Of a stretch of DNA of 20,298 nt, positions 1-7,284 are shown one piece after another. The translations under genes were made by a program, and so were the position numbers. The notes beneath the pieces are model-generated. The model was not told the DNA's origin, searched no databases, and saw nothing but the letters and a program-made list of their open reading frames with translations. The first letter of the stretch is position 1. Each line of letters starts with the position of its first letter. Source of the stretch: a virus; the IMG/VR virus record IMGVR_UViG_3300048987_000022, positions 1 through 20,298 of that record. The stretch is one strand, 5' to 3'.

Positions 1-210
1 GGTGCCACCTGAGAGTCCTCCGCCGTTGCCAAGGTTGCCGCCCGGCGCTGTAACGGAAAGCGCACTGCTTGCGATGCCACCGCTCGACTGCTGTGCTCCA
101 CCTGGGCCGATAGTGATCGTGTAAGTGGTGACAGTGACGGTCGTAGAGCCAGTGCGGACCTGTCCTGCGCCGCCGCCTGCCACGATCAAGTAATTGACGG
201 TGCGGGCCAT
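1..210 (-). CDS. Glycine-rich tail protein, N-terminal part (cut by window edge)
   Basis: Only the first 70 codons are in the window and the frame stays open to base 1. The protein begins MARTVNYLIVAGGGAG and continues with Gly/Ser/Thr-rich sequence containing several GG and GGG groups. The hydrophobic strand followed by a glycine run is the usual opening of the glycine-rich domain found in phage tail-fibre or tail-tip proteins; that assignment is by family resemblance. The ATG at 208-210 is two bases after the TAG stop of the upstream gene, so translation is probably coupled. No usable Shine-Dalgarno precedes it. The receptor-binding or adhesin part, if any, would be further left. Confidence 0.7.
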   Translation of the reverse strand, partial: MARTVNYLIVAGGGAGQVRTGSTTVTVTTYTITIGPGGAQQSSGGIASSALSVTAPGGNLGNGGGLSGGT

Positions 211-212
211 AC

Positions 213-623
213 CTACGAAATTTGGAGCAGGCCGTTCGTGCCGTCGAAGTCGAGGAGGAAGGTGTCGCCGTCTTGGAGCGTGATGGCTGCGCCTCGGTCG
301 AAAAAGCCGATCAGTTCTTTATTCGTAGCGGTGTTGTTGTAGATGATGATGTATTGGAACGGTCCGACGGTGCCCCCTGACGCCGTTAAGGTGATGTCGT
401 TGACGACAAGTTTGTATGTGCCGGATGTCTGCGCTGAAGTTGCGACGGTGAGGGCGCGGCTGGAACAGTTCGCGTACGAGACTTCGGTTATGTTGGAGAG
501 CTGAGTGTTTGAAGCGGTCGGCAGGGTGTTCGAGAGTGCGACCATTAAGGTGTCTGATTGCAGATTATGGGTCTTTTCTGCGACTGCTTCCACGAACGAG
601 TTGAATTTATTGAATGAAGCCAT
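213..623 (-). CDS. Conserved phage structural protein, 136 aa, function unknown
   Basis: This protein resembles a family of phage proteins of about 130-145 aa that sit just before glycine-rich tail proteins. The N terminus (MASFNKFNSFVEAVAEKTHNL), a central segment ending in TSGTYKLVV, and a C-terminal part with GPFQYIIIYNN and DGDTFLLDFDG are the recognisable portions. It looks mostly beta-stranded, has no membrane segment, and is probably a virion or tail-assembly component. Its ATG follows the TAA stop of the upstream gene by a single base (TAAT-ATG), so it depends on coupled translation; the only AGGAG-like sequence upstream is too far away (17 bases). The family has no role known to me. 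Confidence 0.8.
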   Translation of the reverse strand: MASFNKFNSFVEAVAEKTHNLQSDTLMVALSNTLPTASNTQLSNITEVSYANCSSRALTVATSAQTSGTYKLVVNDITLTASGGTVGPFQYIIIYNNTATNKELIGFFDRGAAITLQDGDTFLLDFDGTNGLLQIS

Positions 624-624
624 A

Positions 625-1314
625 TTAGCGGTGTCGAATTCTCCTTATAGTAATTTGCGAGAGGTCGTCTTTGTCCCTTCTGCTGTACTCGGCGATGAGG
701 GACTTTTCCTTGCGGTCGATCTCGACGAAAATCTGATTGGCATTCGTGAGGCCGTGGGCGATGGCGTAGTTGTACGCTGCCCATAGCGGGATGAGGTCGT
801 GATAGAGCGAGTTGAAGCCGGGGGTTTTTGTCGTGTCGGAGGAGACGAAGTAAGACGGCGGGCGCTTGAAATAGACTTTAAGGGATGCAGCTTGCGTATA
901 GTTCGGCGCGGCGTACAGGAAGAGTGAGTTTCCGAGCTTGTCGTAGTACTGCGGCAAGGACATTGAGGTCGGGAACGTGGCGCTCAGTGTTGTTCCTTCA
1001 AAATCTCTGAGGTCAACGGGCTGGAGTTGGAGGAAATAGGTCTGGCCGGATGGTTTGAACTCGACGCGGGTTATCTCAAGGTGTGAAGTCGGAAGGGCGT
1101 AGTCCGATTGGTCAGTTACAAGTCCGGTCGTCGCGATCGGGAGGTCGGTCTGGTTCGTGTCGTCGAACTCCCACCGGCCATCTGCTCCCATGATGAGAGA
1201 GGCGACACGGTCGAGTGCGTTATTCGCTTCGACTGTGAGCTGCGCGTCGGTGAACGACGCGCTGTTCGTCTTTGTTAGGAAGTAGATTTTGTTTTTGATG
1301 TCTGAAAATGTCAT
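625..1314 (-). CDS. Putative head-tail adaptor (neck) protein, 229 aa
   Basis: Soluble 229-aa protein lying after the capsid gene and before tail genes. The N-terminal third is helical (FTDAQLTVEANNALDRVASLIM), the centre carries short strands including a YDKLGNSLFLYAAP segment, and the C terminus is helical and highly basic (KSLIAEYSRRDKDDLSQI, then RRIRHR). This helix-strand-helix pattern and size match phage adaptor proteins that attach to the portal after DNA packaging, as described for gp4/gp6-type connectors; position in the operon supports this, but there is no diagnostic motif. ATG is one base after the TGA stop of the glycosyltransferase gene (TGAT-ATG), with no Shine-Dalgarno. It could also be another conserved virion protein. 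Confidence 0.8.
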   Translation of the reverse strand: MTFSDIKNKIYFLTKTNSASFTDAQLTVEANNALDRVASLIMGADGRWEFDDTNQTDLPIATTGLVTDQSDYALPTSHLEITRVEFKPSGQTYFLQLQPVDLRDFEGTTLSATFPTSMSLPQYYDKLGNSLFLYAAPNYTQAASLKVYFKRPPSYFVSSDTTKTPGFNSLYHDLIPLWAAYNYAIAHGLTNANQIFVEIDRKEKSLIAEYSRRDKDDLSQITIRRIRHR

Positions 1315-1315
1315 A

Positions 1316-1888
1316 TCAGTAGAGTGCTTCGCCTAAATGCTTGACGTTCAACGTGGGGTCCGCCCATACGTCGAAACCGCATTCTTTGATGGCGCGTTGG
1401 CAGAAGTACGTATCCTCGCCGTAATACAACTCTCCCTTTTCCGTGTAGCCGAACATGAACCACGGCTGCTTCAGCTTATCGAACACGTTCATTTTGATGA
1501 GCAACAAGCCAGCTCCTAATGCCTGGCACTTGTATGGCTTGTCTGTCGGTGCGGGTTCTTCGACCGGGACGGCGGTGGAGTGCGGCGGGTCTTTCCTGAA
1601 ATTGTACGCCGCGCCGATAATGTCCTTGTCGGCCCCTAACAGTTTGGCGATCGCGTCGGGCGGGAAGTACATATCGTAATCGACGAAGAGCAGGTGTGAT
1701 GCGCCACGCGTCTTGGCTGCCTGCACAACCCTGTTGCGGCTGCTTGCGATATCGGCGCCCATCTCCATGTAGAAGTCGAAGACGTAACCTTTCGCGTTGA
1801 GTGCGGCTTGGATGAGAGAGAATGTCGTGCGGGAAAAGACGAACCGCTGGCAGGTAAGCGCTACGAGTATTTTTGGCTTGTTTGCCAT
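1316..1888 (-). CDS. Phage-encoded glycosyltransferase, GT-A / family 2-like, 190 aa
   Basis: Compact nucleotide-sugar transferase fold. It starts with a hydrophobic strand (KPKILVALTCQRF), followed by an SRNRVV helix, then the DxD metal-binding motif as D70-Y71-D72 in FVDYDMYFPPDAI. A later GEDTYFCQRA segment (about 156-166) and WADPTLNVKHLG near the end correspond to the acceptor-side acidic motif and C-terminal His of GT2 enzymes. At 190 aa it has only a minimal catalytic domain and no membrane anchor. Located between capsid and adaptor genes in the late operon, so it is expressed with virion proteins; it may glycosylate a capsid or tail protein, or modify host surface sugars. Substrate cannot be told from sequence. 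G-rich leader (GGGGGCGGGAT) rather than a true Shine-Dalgarno. Confidence 0.87.
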   Translation of the reverse strand: MANKPKILVALTCQRFVFSRTTFSLIQAALNAKGYVFDFYMEMGADIASSRNRVVQAAKTRGASHLLFVDYDMYFPPDAIAKLLGADKDIIGAAYNFRKDPPHSTAVPVEEPAPTDKPYKCQALGAGLLLIKMNVFDKLKQPWFMFGYTEKGELYYGEDTYFCQRAIKECGFDVWADPTLNVKHLGEALY

Positions 1889-1925
1889 ATCCCGCCCCCG
1901 AGTGTTCGGGAGCAGAGATGGAAAA

Positions 1926-2840
1926 CTAGGCTACGTTCACGTCGTAGATGACGGGGAGAACGTTCGTTTGAACCTTCAGACCATAATCGAGACGGGCGTA
2001 AATCTGCGTTCCCGAGAGGTTACCAGCGGTCGATGAGGCCGGATGTTCGTTGACGAACGTCCGTCCGTAAGTGCTGTTCAAGAGACCAAGCACCTGGATA
2101 CCGCGCACGCCTGCCATAACGTGGTTGGCCGCGTGGGAGGTCGAAACGTAGTGGTAGAGACCCATAGTCTCCTTACCGATACGTCCCTTGCCACCGTCGG
2201 CCAAGGCCTCGTCTGCGAAGCGGTAACCGTTCGCCTGCATAAATGCGACGAGTTTGGTCCAGTCTGCCGGACGCCAGATGACGAATCCGCCCTTGTCGGC
2301 ATACAGAGAGAAACCGTTGGCGGTCTGAATCTGTTCAACAATGCCGCGGATAATGTCGTCGATGTTGGTCGTCGAAACGGTGAGGGTCGCCGTCGCGAGT
2401 GCGACGTTGCCCGAGCCGTCGTCGCCGATGTTGGTCCAGTTCGCATGGTTGCCCAGTACGATGGCCTCAACTCGTTCGCCCATCTTCTTTCCGAGAAGAC
2501 CCGCGAGTTCCATTTGCTTCGTGTAATTAGACTGCGCCTCATCTGCGAAGTCGATGTACACGCTGTCCATGTCCGTTGTGAGGATCTGGAGCGTTTCGCT
2601 GGACTGTGTGACCGTGATGAGCGGAATAACTTTCGTCGTGTCCGAACGGTCCGCCGCCGTCGCAAACTGTCCTGTCGCTACTGCCGGCTCTCCTGCTGAG
2701 GAGATGTACGGAAGTACGAGCGTCTGCGTGTTTGAGTATCGAACGTCACAAACGTCTTTCCAGTTCTGCGGTTTGTCGAGGCGGGTCGCAAGAGTAGTGT
2801 CCCACTCCTGCTGATACTGAAATGTACCGATTGTTGCCAT
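1926..2840 (-). CDS. Major capsid protein, 304 aa
   Basis: Main shell protein of the head, probably HK97 fold. Its place directly after a scaffold gene and downstream of portal and terminase, its length (about 300 aa) and the sequence pattern support this: an N-terminal arm (TFQYQQEWDTTLATRLDKPQ), a long spine-helix-like stretch around residues 95-130 (EAQSNYTKQMELAGLLGKKM), a WRPADWTKLVAFMQANG segment around 190, and a strand-rich C terminus ending LKVQTNVLPVIYDVNVA. No N-terminal protease delta domain is visible, so a separate scaffold (the upstream gene) is expected. The ATG lies three bases after a perfect 8-bp hairpin that includes the only SD-like AGG. A palindromic CCCGA-ACAC-TCGGG lies between this gene and the next. 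Confidence 0.93.
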   Translation of the reverse strand: MATIGTFQYQQEWDTTLATRLDKPQNWKDVCDVRYSNTQTLVLPYISSAGEPAVATGQFATAADRSDTTKVIPLITVTQSSETLQILTTDMDSVYIDFADEAQSNYTKQMELAGLLGKKMGERVEAIVLGNHANWTNIGDDGSGNVALATATLTVSTTNIDDIIRGIVEQIQTANGFSLYADKGGFVIWRPADWTKLVAFMQANGYRFADEALADGGKGRIGKETMGLYHYVSTSHAANHVMAGVRGIQVLGLLNSTYGRTFVNEHPASSTAGNLSGTQIYARLDYGLKVQTNVLPVIYDVNVA

Positions 2841-2843
2841 AAA

Positions 2844-2869
2844 CCTGATTAATTTTAAGACTAATCAGG
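2844..2869 (-). promoter_or_regulatory. Hairpin immediately upstream of the capsid start codon
   Basis: The + strand has CCTGATTA (2844-2851) and TAATCAGG (2862-2869), a perfect 8-bp inverted repeat with a 10-base AT-rich loop. Read on the coding strand it ends three bases before the capsid ATG and its last bases, CAGG, are the only Shine-Dalgarno-like sequence. It could hide or present the ribosome site, stabilise the capsid mRNA 5' end, or mark a processing site. It does not look like a normal terminator because only three U residues follow. Confidence 0.5.
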
Positions 2870-2881
2870 CGAGGCTAGATG

Positions 2882-3487
2882 CTACCTTCTCCACGGGGGA
2901 ACGGTATCGCTGCTCTTCTGGGCTTTTGCTTCGATGACTTTCGCCCTCATCGCAAAATCCTTGGGCAGTTCTCCGCTCGCTTCGTAACGGGCCAGGTGGA
3001 AATCAACGTCGTTGGTCTCTGTCTGTCCGGTGCGCTTCGTGGAAGACGGCATTGCGTTCTTGACTTGTTTGTCCTTGCGGATCGCTTCGACTTTCGAGAG
3101 TGCGTATTCGTCCTTGATAACTTCACGATGGGACATGCCCGTGCGCTTCATTATGTTCTGGAAGATCGCCACTTCGTCAGCGTCCGTGTATCCTTTGAGG
3201 TCAAAGAAATCGAGCTGTGCGGCTTCTAACTCGCCTGCGGTGGTTTCGAGTTTCTGAGCGGTGGCGACGGCCTCTTCGGCCTTCGGGGCTTTCACCCACT
3301 TGCCGTCCACCTTCACAAAACCCTCTGCCTTTTTGGCTCTCTCGAAAAGCTGGCGGTTGGTGTTTTCCAACTCGACGGTTTTCGTTTTGAGCGCCTCCAC
3401 ATCTACAGTTTCGGTCGATGCGGTGTCGTCTTGAGCGACGACGTTCTCGTTATTTAAAGAGTTTTCGTTCTCAGTTTCTTGTTCCAT
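2882..3487 (-). CDS. Putative scaffold protein, 201 aa
   Basis: Acidic, low-complexity N terminus (MEQETENENSLNNENVVAQD), then a coiled-coil-like helix (about 28-60: KTKTVELENTNRQLFERAKK), more charged helix including AEEAVATAQKLETTAGELEA, a short folded part (FFDLKGYTDADEVAIFQNIM) and a basic end (PPWRR). Acidic helical proteins of this size with a basic tail, encoded directly before the capsid gene, are typical of phage scaffolding proteins, whose basic C terminus contacts coat subunits. No protease motif was seen, so it is probably not a fused protease-scaffold. No Shine-Dalgarno: the ATG follows an AT-rich ACACTTAAAT leader. Separated from the capsid gene by the hairpin region. Confidence 0.75.
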   Translation of the reverse strand: MEQETENENSLNNENVVAQDDTASTETVDVEALKTKTVELENTNRQLFERAKKAEGFVKVDGKWVKAPKAEEAVATAQKLETTAGELEAAQLDFFDLKGYTDADEVAIFQNIMKRTGMSHREVIKDEYALSKVEAIRKDKQVKNAMPSSTKRTGQTETNDVDFHLARYEASGELPKDFAMRAKVIEAKAQKSSDTVPPWRR

Positions 3488-3542
3488 ATTTAAGTGTTTG
3501 GTTCACATGCCCGATTAAGAGTCGGACAAGCTCTATTAAAAA

Positions 3543-4064
3543 CTAATTGAAGACGGTCATAAGCGCATTACAGTCGCTGTTCGCTTTTCTCATGATGACG
3601 AGTTGCGCCATTGGCGAGCCGTCCGTGTTTCCGTACAGAACGGGGCCTGTCGAGGTCGCAGCGTTCTTTAGGATGAAGCCTGTTCCCCCGGCGATCGTCA
3701 GCGTGTTCGCGGCGGTTGTGGACGCGTGGCGGATGAAGATAGCACGGCGTTCGTTCCTCGCCAGTGAGGAGCAGAGCGGTGTCGTAGACGCGGGCAAGGT
3801 CAACACTTTGTTCGCAACGTTGACGGTGTAGTCGAGTGTTGAAGCGTTGACGAACTCAGTTCCCTTCAAGGTGACGCTGGCCGATGTCGAAGACGCGACG
3901 ATGTTTCCTGCGACCGTGAGGTCTCCAAGGAAGTTTTCTACTTGCGAGTGGGTCTGGCCTGATGCGCCGAATGACTCAGCCGGTGTTGGCGTTGTGTGAG
4001 TGACCGCATAGGCTCCAAGAGCGAGTGCGACGAATGCAATAACAAGACTTGCAAGGTTCTTCAT
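3543..4064 (-). CDS. Membrane-anchored beta-rich protein in head module, 173 aa, unknown
   Basis: Residues 4-21 (LASLVIAFVALALGAYAV) form a single hydrophobic helix after a short positively charged N terminus, which predicts a membrane anchor or uncleaved signal with the rest outside the cytoplasm. The remainder is Ser/Thr/Ala-rich and strand-forming, with repeated AST/STT groups (SSTSASVTLKG, LPASTTP, HASTTAANTLTIAGG) and two cysteines, one near the middle and one near the C terminus. No family recognised. It lies between the portal and scaffold genes, where one expects virion or assembly proteins. The gene at 4203-4640 has the same architecture. TAA of the 39-aa ORF upstream is one base before this ATG (TAAC-ATG). 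Could be a decoration or ejection protein, or a surface protein of the lysing cell. Confidence 0.75.
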   Translation of the reverse strand: MKNLASLVIAFVALALGAYAVTHTTPTPAESFGASGQTHSQVENFLGDLTVAGNIVASSTSASVTLKGTEFVNASTLDYTVNVANKVLTLPASTTPLCSSLARNERRAIFIRHASTTAANTLTIAGGTGFILKNAATSTGPVLYGNTDGSPMAQLVIMRKANSDCNALMTVFN

Positions 4065-4065
4065 G

Positions 4066-4185
4066 TTATTCGGTTGTTTCAGTTTTGGTAATCTCGACCT
4101 TTTCTTTGGCTGGTAGTGCCTGATGCTGTGCGAGTTGTTTGTCCCTGAGGGACGGTCTGCGTGCTGTTTCGAGTGTCGGTTTCAT
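4066..4185 (-). CDS. Small 39-aa ORF between the two membrane-anchored genes
   Basis: The gap between the flanking genes contains one uninterrupted minus-strand frame from ATG (4183-4185) to TAA (4066-4068). It encodes a hydrophilic, strongly charged peptide beginning MKPTLETARRPSLRDKQLAQ and ending KVEITKTETTE. It fills the gap exactly: 17 bases after the previous stop and one base before the next ATG, the same spacing used through this operon. That fit is the main evidence that it is real. No Shine-Dalgarno (leader CATTAAATT). No family recognised. Confidence 0.5.
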   Translation of the reverse strand: MKPTLETARRPSLRDKQLAQHQALPAKEKVEITKTETTE

Positions 4186-4202
4186 AATTTAATGATAAGC
4201 GA

Positions 4203-4640
4203 TTAAAGGAAGTCCGCGACCGTGAGCGTTGTCGAGGCCGTGGGCGACTTGATGTAGACCGCGCCGCATCCGTAGAGCGCGCCGTCGTAGGAAACGGTCG
4301 TGGAGGCTGCCTGGGTGAAGCTGGCTACTCCCGACAAGGTTGTTGATGCGAGGTCGCCGTTGGTCGGGTCGGCGAACAAGATGTAGATGTCGGATGATTG
4401 TGTGCGGATAAGGCGTGCCGCGCAGTTCGGGGACGCGCTGAACACCTTGGTTGCATTCCCGGGTCCTACTTGGGTCGATGTGGCGACGCGCTGTGTTGCG
4501 GCGAGGCCTGAAGGCGCTGAGCCATAGGTCACCGTTTGTGTTGAGTGGGTGGCTAGGATATGCGAGAATCCGACACCGCACGTAAAGGCGGTTACGAGCA
4601 TAGTTCCGATTACTGCAAACTTGATAAAGTTGTCTGTCAT
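4203..4640 (-). CDS. Membrane-anchored beta-rich protein in head module, 145 aa, unknown
   Basis: The start at 4640 (MTDNFIKFAVIG) is chosen because upstream in-frame starts would run into the preceding gene and give an implausible basic extension. Residues about 5-25 form a hydrophobic helix (FIKFAVIGTMLVTAFTCGVG), then a Ser/Thr/Ala-rich beta domain with repeated AST groups (VATSTQVGPGN, NGDLASTTLSG, FTQAASTTVSYDGALYGCG) ending TASTTLTVADFL. Same layout as the protein at 3543-4064: N-terminal anchor, beta domain, cysteines. The C-terminal half resembles small phage-associated beta proteins I associate with metagenomic phages, but no function is known. Possibly a virion surface protein. No Shine-Dalgarno. 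Confidence 0.72.
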   Translation of the reverse strand: MTDNFIKFAVIGTMLVTAFTCGVGFSHILATHSTQTVTYGSAPSGLAATQRVATSTQVGPGNATKVFSASPNCAARLIRTQSSDIYILFADPTNGDLASTTLSGVASFTQAASTTVSYDGALYGCGAVYIKSPTASTTLTVADFL

Positions 4641-4662
4641 AGATGTTTTGCTGATGAATAAA

Positions 4663-4905
4663 TTAACGAGCCGGATTGCTTGATGGTTGCGGCGCGGGAA
4701 CAGTTTTGTAGCGGGCGATCTCTTTGAATGCTTCATCGACCTTTTTAAGACCGTCTAATCTCGCGCGCACGACTTGCCCAATAATATCATTGGTCATGTT
4801 GGTTTGGATATCATCGAGTGTGAATTGCTTTTCGATGACTGCGCGGACGGCCGCTACGAGCGTGGAATTGTCTGCGAATCCGCTCAGTGTTGTTTTGTCG
4901 TCCAT
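4663..4905 (-). CDS. Small phage protein, 80 aa, unknown
   Basis: Hydrophilic, mostly helical 80-aa protein (MDDKTTLSGFADNSTLVAAV, later DDIQTNMTNDIIGQVVRARL) with a proline-rich tail (PAPQPSSNPAR). It immediately follows the portal gene: the portal TAA is three bases before this ATG (TAATTT-ATG), without Shine-Dalgarno, which suggests coupled synthesis and a role in head assembly. Small helical proteins at this position are sometimes scaffold or portal accessory factors, but nothing identifies this one. Confidence 0.65.
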   Translation of the reverse strand: MDDKTTLSGFADNSTLVAAVRAVIEKQFTLDDIQTNMTNDIIGQVVRARLDGLKKVDEAFKEIARYKTVPAPQPSSNPAR

Positions 4906-4908
4906 AAA

Positions 4909-6780
4909 TTAGTGTGCTGCGGGTTGCGGTGGTGTGATTTGTCCTTGTGCGTTATCGATACCCGCCAATTGTAGCATTGCTTTCTGGTCCTCAGGCTTGA
5001 GGTCTGCGTAGTCGATGGTCTCAGTCATGCGGCGGGTCGGCATCATCGGCGCTTGGAATCCGTGCAAGTCTATCGGGTCAAGGCCGCTCGCTTCGATGAT
5101 CTTGTTGAAGAGCTGGGCGATAGGCGGTGATTGGAGGATGTACGGATTTGCAACGATGGTGCGGAAGACGTTTGTGAGCTTGTCCACCTTCGCAGCGAGG
5201 TCTTTCTGCTTGCCGGCGACATTGGTGCGGACGCCAACGCTCAAATCCTTGAATTCGCCCTTGAGTATCTGAATGAAGTGCTTGTTGCCCTTCTTCTTGA
5301 ACTCGGACTGGACGATCTGTCTGTAGCCTTCGATGAGCTGCGGGTCGATAACGTCACCACTTGCCAGTTTGCCGCTTAGTACAAGCTGTTTGATCTTGTC
5401 GTTCGTCTCGCAGGTTACGAGCGCGTCCGCCACGTACTGCAATTCGTCGAGGTCAAGTTCGGCTAGGAACTCGGTGCCTTGGGTAATCTCCTTCACGATG
5501 CGGGGGATGACCCAATCGCGATAAATCTCGTCCACAAATGTTGCGAGCTTGCCTCGGCGATAGTCATGGAGCGAGTGTGCTTCCTGCGCTACCAGCTCTT
5601 GTAGACGGAATGGTGTGCCCGAGGCGGGCGGTTTGCCCATGATGCTGTCATTGGCAGCGCCCATCTGTTGGGCATGCGCCTCCCACTCTTCAACGGATTT
5701 GTCGAATATGGCAGCATTGCGCGGGAACGTATCTACCTGGGAGATGTCGGTATTGGGGGCTAGTTCGATAATCTCAAGGTTCTCCATGTCGCGGACCTTG
5801 TTCTTCTGCGCAACGGCGGGGTCGGTCGATTTGAGGATGGTGACTGCGGCGGCGTCCAACAGGGCCTGCTTGCGGATTTGGTCGTAGTTGATCCACACCT
5901 GCGGCTCGAACAACTCCTCCGCACCTCCAAAGCCGAGCGCGCGGCCGTACACGGCGTCACGCGCGATGAATTTAAAGGGACTCTTGGTCTCCTCTGCCCT
6001 GTAGAGGGTGATGTTGCCCTTCTCACCGTTCACCTTGTCATAGAAGCAGGCAATTTGGAGCTGGGTGACGTAGGTGCCGGTGCTGTCCGACGGGACTAAG
6101 AAGCGCTTCGGCATGTTGCCGTGGATCTCGTATACCTCGATGTACTTGCCGGGTGTGTCGGTAATCGTGCCGTCGGGATTTGTCTTTTTTTTCTCGCGTG
6201 CAAGCGTGATGGTTTCTTGCAGTGTTGCGGTCGCGCCGTTCGCTGTGTCTCCCCATCCCTTGTCCGCCATGTCGAGGAGCTGGTCGGGCGAGTAGAAATG
6301 TTTGATGCCGATAGGACCGGAGAGGATGTCGGTCTGGTCACAGAAGGCGATGCTCTGCAACGGCACCACTTCGGGCTTTACATCGTTCACGTCCTTTATG
6401 AGCGTGCCGCCGAAGTCCACGTAGGACTCCACAAGAGAGTCGATGAACGTGTCCATTGCGTTCTCAAGCGCCCACTTCTCATGGAATTTCCTGATGAGGA
6501 GGGACTTGTAGTATTCCTTCGAGTCGTCAACGAATATTGTGATGTCTTTAACGTCGAAGCCTTCGGCACGGTATTGAAGGTTCAATATCGGCCGCGTGAT
6601 GTTCTTGATGGGCTTCAAGCCGCCGGGGTTGCCGGTACTGAGCTGGCTGTTCTTGTAGAGGACGGACAGGCGTATGTGGTCCGCCATGCTCCAGTCCCAG
6701 GAGTCGGTGATGTGGATAGGCCGTTTGTAGGCAGTCTCCTGAGCCTGAATGAACGCGAACACGTCCTTGTCGTAAGCCAT
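4909..6780 (-). CDS. Portal protein, 623 aa
   Basis: Forms the dodecameric DNA entry ring at one capsid vertex. Support: position after terminase and before scaffold and capsid, and size. Visible portal-like features are an N-terminal segment with TDSWDWSMADHIRLSVLYKN and a GGLKPIKNITRPILNLQYRA stretch, helix-strand wing domain in the first 280 residues (YVDFGGTLIKDVNDVKPEVV), a central segment after about 300 (VWINYDQIRKQALLDAAAVT), a clip/stem-like region around 360-420 with QQMGAANDSIMGKPPASGTP, and a long helical C-terminal crown-like part (after 500). At 623 aa it is larger than siphophage portals (about 400-500 aa) and in the podovirus range. Its ATG is two bases after the TGA of the 74-aa gene (TGATT-ATG), without Shine-Dalgarno. 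Confidence 0.88.
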   Translation of the reverse strand: MAYDKDVFAFIQAQETAYKRPIHITDSWDWSMADHIRLSVLYKNSQLSTGNPGGLKPIKNITRPILNLQYRAEGFDVKDITIFVDDSKEYYKSLLIRKFHEKWALENAMDTFIDSLVESYVDFGGTLIKDVNDVKPEVVPLQSIAFCDQTDILSGPIGIKHFYSPDQLLDMADKGWGDTANGATATLQETITLAREKKKTNPDGTITDTPGKYIEVYEIHGNMPKRFLVPSDSTGTYVTQLQIACFYDKVNGEKGNITLYRAEETKSPFKFIARDAVYGRALGFGGAEELFEPQVWINYDQIRKQALLDAAAVTILKSTDPAVAQKNKVRDMENLEIIELAPNTDISQVDTFPRNAAIFDKSVEEWEAHAQQMGAANDSIMGKPPASGTPFRLQELVAQEAHSLHDYRRGKLATFVDEIYRDWVIPRIVKEITQGTEFLAELDLDELQYVADALVTCETNDKIKQLVLSGKLASGDVIDPQLIEGYRQIVQSEFKKKGNKHFIQILKGEFKDLSVGVRTNVAGKQKDLAAKVDKLTNVFRTIVANPYILQSPPIAQLFNKIIEASGLDPIDLHGFQAPMMPTRRMTETIDYADLKPEDQKAMLQLAGIDNAQGQITPPQPAAH

Positions 6781-6782
6781 AA

Positions 6783-7007
6783 TCAGTCAAAGGAGAGCTT
6801 AACCTGTTCACGCGGGTAGGAGAGCATGATGTGCGTCTCTATTTTGCGGCGCTGCCTACCGTCGAGGTCTTCAACGTCCTTTCCTTGGAAGTGGGAGGCT
6901 TCACTGTCGATGTGCCAGACCATCTCGCCGTTATCCCCTTTCGTAACTCGGTATTTGATGTCGTCGAGCACACGCGGAAGGTCAGCCTTGAACGGTGTGT
7001 GCAACAT
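6783..7007 (-). CDS. Small phage protein, 74 aa, unknown
   Basis: Charged 74-aa protein starting MLHTPFKADLPRVLDDIKYR, with a MVWHIDSEASHF strand and a helical DGRQRRKIETHIML segment. Sits between the 106-aa-type gene and portal, linked on both sides by short stop-start spacings (TGAT-ATG upstream, TGATT-ATG downstream). That tight packing is the main support for it being real. No membrane segment or known motif. Function unknown; head-assembly or DNA-packaging accessory is a guess from position only. Confidence 0.65.
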   Translation of the reverse strand: MLHTPFKADLPRVLDDIKYRVTKGDNGEMVWHIDSEASHFQGKDVEDLDGRQRRKIETHIMLSYPREQVKLSFD

Positions 7008-7008
7008 A

Positions 7009-7284
7009 TCATTTCAGCAACATCGCGAGTTGCTTGGCTTGGATGGCTTGGAGTTTGGAATTGTAGAACAGGCGCTTGAGGCGCTGCGGATAGAACAGCA
7101 GTGTCTTAGTCTTGTCGCCTTGCGTGAGCGTGACGACGCCCTTCCCCATAATCTTCTCGGGGTGCTTGAGGGCGATGAGTGCTTCAAGGGCGGTCGTACC
7201 GCTCGATGTGTAGTTCTTGTCGCCGAGCGTCAGTGAAATGGAGAACGCGGGAGATTTGGCCTTGGAGGTTTTCTTGGTTCCCAT
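7009..7284 (-). CDS. Small basic phage protein, 91 aa, unknown
   Basis: Start uncertain. The ATG at 7284 gives MGTKKTSKAKSPAFSISLTL; alternatives are ATG 7323 and GTG 7329, but those reading frames pass through a hairpin (7285-7321) and lie almost at the predicted transcription start. The protein has a lysine-rich N terminus, a beta hairpin-like section (FSISLTLGDKNYTSSGTTAL), a KGVVTLTQGDKTKTLLF strand pair, and a helical basic end (KLQAIQAKQLAMLLK). It resembles small conserved proteins found between terminase and portal genes in some phages; function unknown to me. The -10-like motif at 7341-7346 upstream may give it separate transcription. Confidence 0.68.
   Translation of the reverse strand: MGTKKTSKAKSPAFSISLTLGDKNYTSSGTTALEALIALKHPEKIMGKGVVTLTQGDKTKTLLFYPQRLKRLFYNSKLQAIQAKQLAMLLK

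Noticed and set aside
1889-1925. CCCGA-ACAC-TCGGG palindrome between capsid and glycosyltransferase as a terminator
   Set aside because: Short stem with no following U-run; unlikely to stop transcription.
2043-2699. Long plus-strand open frame (218 aa) opposite the capsid gene
   Set aside because: Lies wholly antisense to the capsid gene, no Shine-Dalgarno, and a Cys/Arg/Val-rich composition typical of a mirror frame.
6121-6819. Plus-strand open frame of 232 aa opposite the portal gene
   Set aside because: Antisense to a well-supported gene, with no motif or start signal.
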